Shown here one piece after another: positions 24,032 to 26,431 of a stretch of 26,431 bases of DNA. Under the pieces are notes generated by a model, which was not told where the DNA came from, made no database searches, and saw only the letters and a list, made by a program, of their open reading frames with translations. This DNA comes from Humimonas sp964465015 (GTDB lineage: Bacteria; Gemmatimonadota; Gemmatimonadetes; Palauibacterales; Palauibacteraceae). A program made the translations under genes and the position numbers. The stretch lies in assembly GCA_964465015.1 (NCBI GenBank), contig CAYXHP010000024.1, positions 1-26,431 of the forward strand. The letters run 5' to 3'. The first letter of the stretch is position 1, and each line of letters begins with the position of its first letter.

Positions 24032-24445
24032 GTGGTGGCGCTGGACTACGGACGCAGCCGCATCGGAGTGGCCGCCTCCGACCCGACACGCACCATCGCC
24101 TCACCCCATTCCACGGTGCCCAACCCCGGCGAGCCGACCGACCCGCCACCGGCGCTGGTCGCTCTCCTTGCCGAGCTCGCCCCGTCGACCGTCGTGCTCG
24201 GCATCCCCTACCAGATGGACGGCAGCGCGGGCGAGATGGCGCTCGAGGCGCGCGAGTTCGGCCGCAAGCTGGCCGAGGCGACCGACCTGCCGATCGTCGA
24301 GTGGGACGAGCGTCTCAGCTCCGCCGGGGCCGAGCGGGCCCTGCGGGAGATGGCGCTCCCACGCGGCCGGCGCCGCGAGAAGGGGAGCGTGGATCGGATC
24401 GCCGCCGCCATGCTGCTGCGCGCCTTCCTGGCCTCGGGCCGGTGA
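24032..24445 (+). CDS. ruvX: Putative pre-16S rRNA nuclease / Holliday-junction resolvase YqgF
   Basis: An RNase H-fold nuclease; the family is linked to 16S rRNA 5'-end maturation and earlier to Holliday-junction resolution. The 137-residue product has ALDYGRSRIGVA with acidic D5, VVLGIPYQMDGSAGEMA, WDERLSSAGAER and GSVDRIAAAMLL with D121, all expected for the active site. GTG 24032 is chosen; a CTG at 24011, overlapping the V4R stop and preceded by GGAGGG, would add seven residues and is also possible. Its stop overlaps a GTG that may start mltG (GTGA at 24442-24445). Confidence 0.88.
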   Translation: MVALDYGRSRIGVAASDPTRTIASPHSTVPNPGEPTDPPPALVALLAELAPSTVVLGIPYQMDGSAGEMALEAREFGRKLAEATDLPIVEWDERLSSAGAERALREMALPRGRRREKGSVDRIAAAMLLRAFLASGR

Positions 24446-24522
24446 CGCTCGGACGGCATCGGACCGGATCGGTGGTCGGCGTGCGGCAGGCGCCCGGGGC
24501 GGTGATCGGCAGACGGAGGAGG

Positions 24523-25521
24523 ATGAGGCCGCTGCTCGTAGCCGCCGCGGCCGCCCTCGCGACGGCGTGCTCCGGGCGACGTGGTCGCGAGGTGGACGTC
24601 CGGGTGGCGCGGGGGGCGGGCGCTGCGGCGATCGGCCGTGAGCTCCAGGCCGCCGGCCTGATCGACCATCCCCGCCTCTTCGCCCTGTACGCCGACCTGA
24701 GGGGCGCGGGGGGACGACTCAAGGCGGGGCACTACCGCTTTCGGATCGGCGATGGATGGGGGATGCTGGTCACGGCCATGGAGGAGGGGCGCGTCGTCAC
24801 CCTGCCGATCACGATCCCCGAGGGATTCACGGTGGACGAGATCGCGCCACGCCTGGCACAGGTCGCCGACGTGTCGGCCGACTCGATCCGCTCCCTGGCC
24901 GGGGACACCGCGGTGGCGCGGCGCATGCATGTGCCGGGGCCGACTCTGGAGGGCTACCTGTTTCCGGACACGTACCGCTTCGCCGAGGGGATCCCGCCCG
25001 ACGAGGCGCTCTCCGCGATGGTGGATCGCTACCGGAGCTTCTGGGACGCCGAGAAGCGGTCGCGGGCCGACTCGATCGGTCTCGACGAGCGCCAGGTGGT
25101 CACGCTGGCCAGCATTGTGGAGAAGGAGGCGAAGCGCTCCGAGGAGCGCCCAATCATCGCGGGCGTCTACCTGAACCGCCTGCGGCGCGGCATGCGGCTC
25201 CAGGCGGACCCGACCGTCCAGTACGCCCTGGGGACGACCAAGGCCCGGCTCCTGTACGCGGACATCGACCGGGTGGCCGACGATCCCTACAACACGTACA
25301 CGCACGCCGGCCTCCCGCCCGGACCGATCGCCTCTCCGGGGGAGGCCTCGCTGCGGGCGGTGCTGTGGCCGGCCCACGTGCCCTACCTGTACTTCGTGGC
25401 CCGGTCCGACGGCTCCCACGTGTTCTCGGTGACCGAACGGCAGCACGTCCGCGCCAAGAACCGCATTCGCAGGGAACGGGAGCGCGCCGCGGCCGACAGC
25501 GCATCCGGCGCGGGGGAATGA
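24523..25521 (+). CDS. mltG: Endolytic murein transglycosylase MltG
   Basis: Cuts nascent glycan strands at the inner membrane and is thought to set their length. The 332-residue product has a hydrophobic N-terminus (about 3-15), a LysM-like region, and the YceG/MltG domain. That domain shows EGYLFPDTY (143-151), ASIVEKEA with catalytic glutamate E200, and LQADPTVQYALG (227-238). ATG 24523 is preceded by GGAGGAGG at very close range; the GTG at 24442, overlapping the ruvX stop as GTGA, would add 27 basic residues and cannot be excluded. With the ATG start the N-terminus ends ATAC (C16), which may be a lipobox, an unusual anchor for this family. The stop overlaps the thiE ATG. Confidence 0.9.
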   Translation: MRPLLVAAAAALATACSGRRGREVDVRVARGAGAAAIGRELQAAGLIDHPRLFALYADLRGAGGRLKAGHYRFRIGDGWGMLVTAMEEGRVVTLPITIPEGFTVDEIAPRLAQVADVSADSIRSLAGDTAVARRMHVPGPTLEGYLFPDTYRFAEGIPPDEALSAMVDRYRSFWDAEKRSRADSIGLDERQVVTLASIVEKEAKRSEERPIIAGVYLNRLRRGMRLQADPTVQYALGTTKARLLYADIDRVADDPYNTYTHAGLPPGPIASPGEASLRAVLWPAHVPYLYFVARSDGSHVFSVTERQHVRAKNRIRRERERAAADSASGAGE

Positions 25522-26210
25522 CCGCCGCGGTCGGGCGGAGGGTCGCGCGCGAACGCCTCCTTCTCTTGCTGGTCACCGAGCCCCGACCGGCGAGCGGCCT
25601 GGCGTTGGAGGTGGTGGTGGAAGCGGCTCTGCGCGGCGGCGTTACAGCCGTCGAGCTCCGGCACGAGGGGGCGACCGGCGCCGAGCTCCTCGACGAGGCC
25701 GCCCGCATCGGGCGCATCGCGCGCCGGCACGGGGCGCTATTCCTGGTCAACGACCGAGCCGACGTGGCGCTGGCGACGGAGGCGGACGGGGTCCACCTCG
25801 GGCCCGAGGACCCGCCGGTCGCGGCGGTGCGCGCGTTCGTCCCGGACGGCTTCGTGATCGGCTACTCGACCGACGATCCGCGAGCCGGCCGGGACGCGGC
25901 GGAGGCCGGAGCCGACTACCTGGGCGTGGGCGCCGTGTACGGCACGACCAGCAAGCCCGGCCTGGCCGACGAAGCCATCGGACCCGACCGCGTGGGCGAG
26001 GTGTTGCGGGCCGCCGGAATTCCGGGGGTCGGGATCGGCGGCATCACGGTCGCCAACGCCGCCGAGGTGGCCGGGCTCGGAGCTGGCATCGCGGTGCTGA
26101 GCGCGATCATGTCGGCACCCGACCCGGAGGCGGCCGCACGCGAGCTGCGGGCGGAGGTGGAGGCGGCACCAGCTCCACCGCTGGATCCAGGACCCGGTCC
26201 GGTCCCATGA
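25518..26210 (+). CDS. thiE: Thiamine-phosphate synthase
   Basis: Joins HMP-pyrophosphate and thiazole phosphate into thiamine phosphate in the cytoplasm. The 230-residue TIM-barrel protein has the family blocks LVTEPR, LFLVNDRADVALATEADGVHLGPED (N78, D79, D98 expected to bind metal or pyrophosphate), IGYSTDDP (S117), ADYLGVGAVYGTTSKPG (K146) and GVGIGGI. One deviation is that the usual QLRxK reads ELRHE (46-50). ATG 25518 overlaps the mltG stop as ATGA, implying translational coupling. The last 20 residues are proline-rich and extra. No other thiamine gene or TPP-riboswitch-like leader is seen. Confidence 0.87.
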   Translation: MTAAVGRRVARERLLLLLVTEPRPASGLALEVVVEAALRGGVTAVELRHEGATGAELLDEAARIGRIARRHGALFLVNDRADVALATEADGVHLGPEDPPVAAVRAFVPDGFVIGYSTDDPRAGRDAAEAGADYLGVGAVYGTTSKPGLADEAIGPDRVGEVLRAAGIPGVGIGGITVANAAEVAGLGAGIAVLSAIMSAPDPEAAARELRAEVEAAPAPPLDPGPGPVP

Positions 26211-26285
26211 GCGCTCCAGCCCCTCCCACTCGCCTCATCACGAGCCTGCCACCGAAACGCTCCGAGCTACGTGTGTGCGCCGGAG

Positions 26286-26333
26286 CCAGAAACACGAGCG
26301 CCCCGCGGCTTCCGAGGAGGAAGCGCGGGGCGC
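26286..26333 (-). terminator. Rho-independent terminator of the rRNA operon
   Basis: In the minus-strand RNA the hairpin GCGCCCCGCG-CUUCC / GGAAG-C-CGCGGGGCGC (26333-26298) has 15 pairs, one bulge and a 5-base loop. It is followed by UCGUGUUUCUGG, a moderately U-rich tail. It lies just beyond the 3' end of the 5S gene and also blocks read-through towards thiE. Confidence 0.8.
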
Positions 26334-26346
26334 GGGGTGTAGAAGA

Positions 26347-26431
26347 GGCCGGCGGCGACCTACTCTCCCGGGGCGTCTCCGCCCGAGTACCATCGGCGCT
26401 GAGGGGCTTAACGACTGGGTTCGGGATGGGA
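26347..26431 (-). rRNA. rrf: 5S ribosomal RNA (3' part, cut by window edge)
   Basis: The minus strand reads TCCCATCCCGAACCC at the edge, then AGCGCCGATGGTACT and ends GGGAGAGTAGGTCGCCGCCGGCC, the conserved 5S core and 3' end. About 85 of the usual 115-120 bases are present; the 5' part lies outside. The exact 3' end is uncertain by a few bases. The 23S and 16S genes of this leftward operon should lie further right. Confidence 0.93.

Noticed and set aside
25400..25518. TPP riboswitch before thiE
   Set aside because: thiE overlaps the mltG stop by four bases, so there is no leader, and no thi-box-like sequence was seen.
1..26431. Mobile elements, CRISPR arrays, tRNAs, phage genes or toxin-antitoxin pairs
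   Set aside because: No transposase or integrase motifs, no regularly spaced repeats, no tRNA T-loop with matching acceptor stem, and no compositional island were noticed by eye.

Overview
The window is GC-rich chromosomal DNA, most likely from a member of Gemmatimonadota. The reasons are two SusC/SusD-type outer-membrane uptake pairs in a very GC-rich genome with Gram-negative envelope genes, together with Q-starting mature exported proteins. This assignment is inference from gene style, not from a 16S sequence; only part of a 5S rRNA gene is visible.

Layout, left to right. The left edge holds the first 15 codons of a leftward gene and a structured, gene-free gap. Positions 320-5262 carry four leftward genes with 20-35 bp gaps, read as one operon: folK, a secreted HExxH metallopeptidase, aroB and an acyl-CoA ligase. 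A rightward outer-membrane beta-barrel gene follows at 5484-6164 and ends in a strong bidirectional hairpin terminator. Leftward genes then occupy 6291-18366. They are a TonB-plug-only protein, the first susC/susD pair behind a 0.5 kb regulatory gap, a second susC/susD pair, and tyrS. A rightward class A penicillin-binding protein (18519-20669) converges on a leftward pyrimidine-nucleoside phosphorylase (20692-22047). A rightward secreted TPR-like protein overlaps tail to tail with a leftward YtxH-type membrane protein. The right end is a tight rightward cluster of a V4R-domain protein, ruvX, mltG and thiE, probably from one promoter at 23441-23469. It converges on a leftward rRNA operon whose 5S gene and terminator are at the right edge.

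How the genes work together: the two SusC/SusD pairs are predicted TonB-driven importers with surface lipoproteins, substrates unknown. The penicillin-binding protein and MltG act on peptidoglycan. FolK, AroB, ThiE, TyrS and the phosphorylase are housekeeping metabolism. No mobile element, CRISPR array, tRNA or phage gene was seen.

The items most worth following up are: a +1 glutamine after the predicted signal-peptidase site in all five non-lipoprotein exported proteins; a 29-bp dyad in the first susC leader; a receptor-like protein with a plug but no barrel; and a bacterial RMDN-like TPR protein. I did not find a convincing wholly new multi-gene system.
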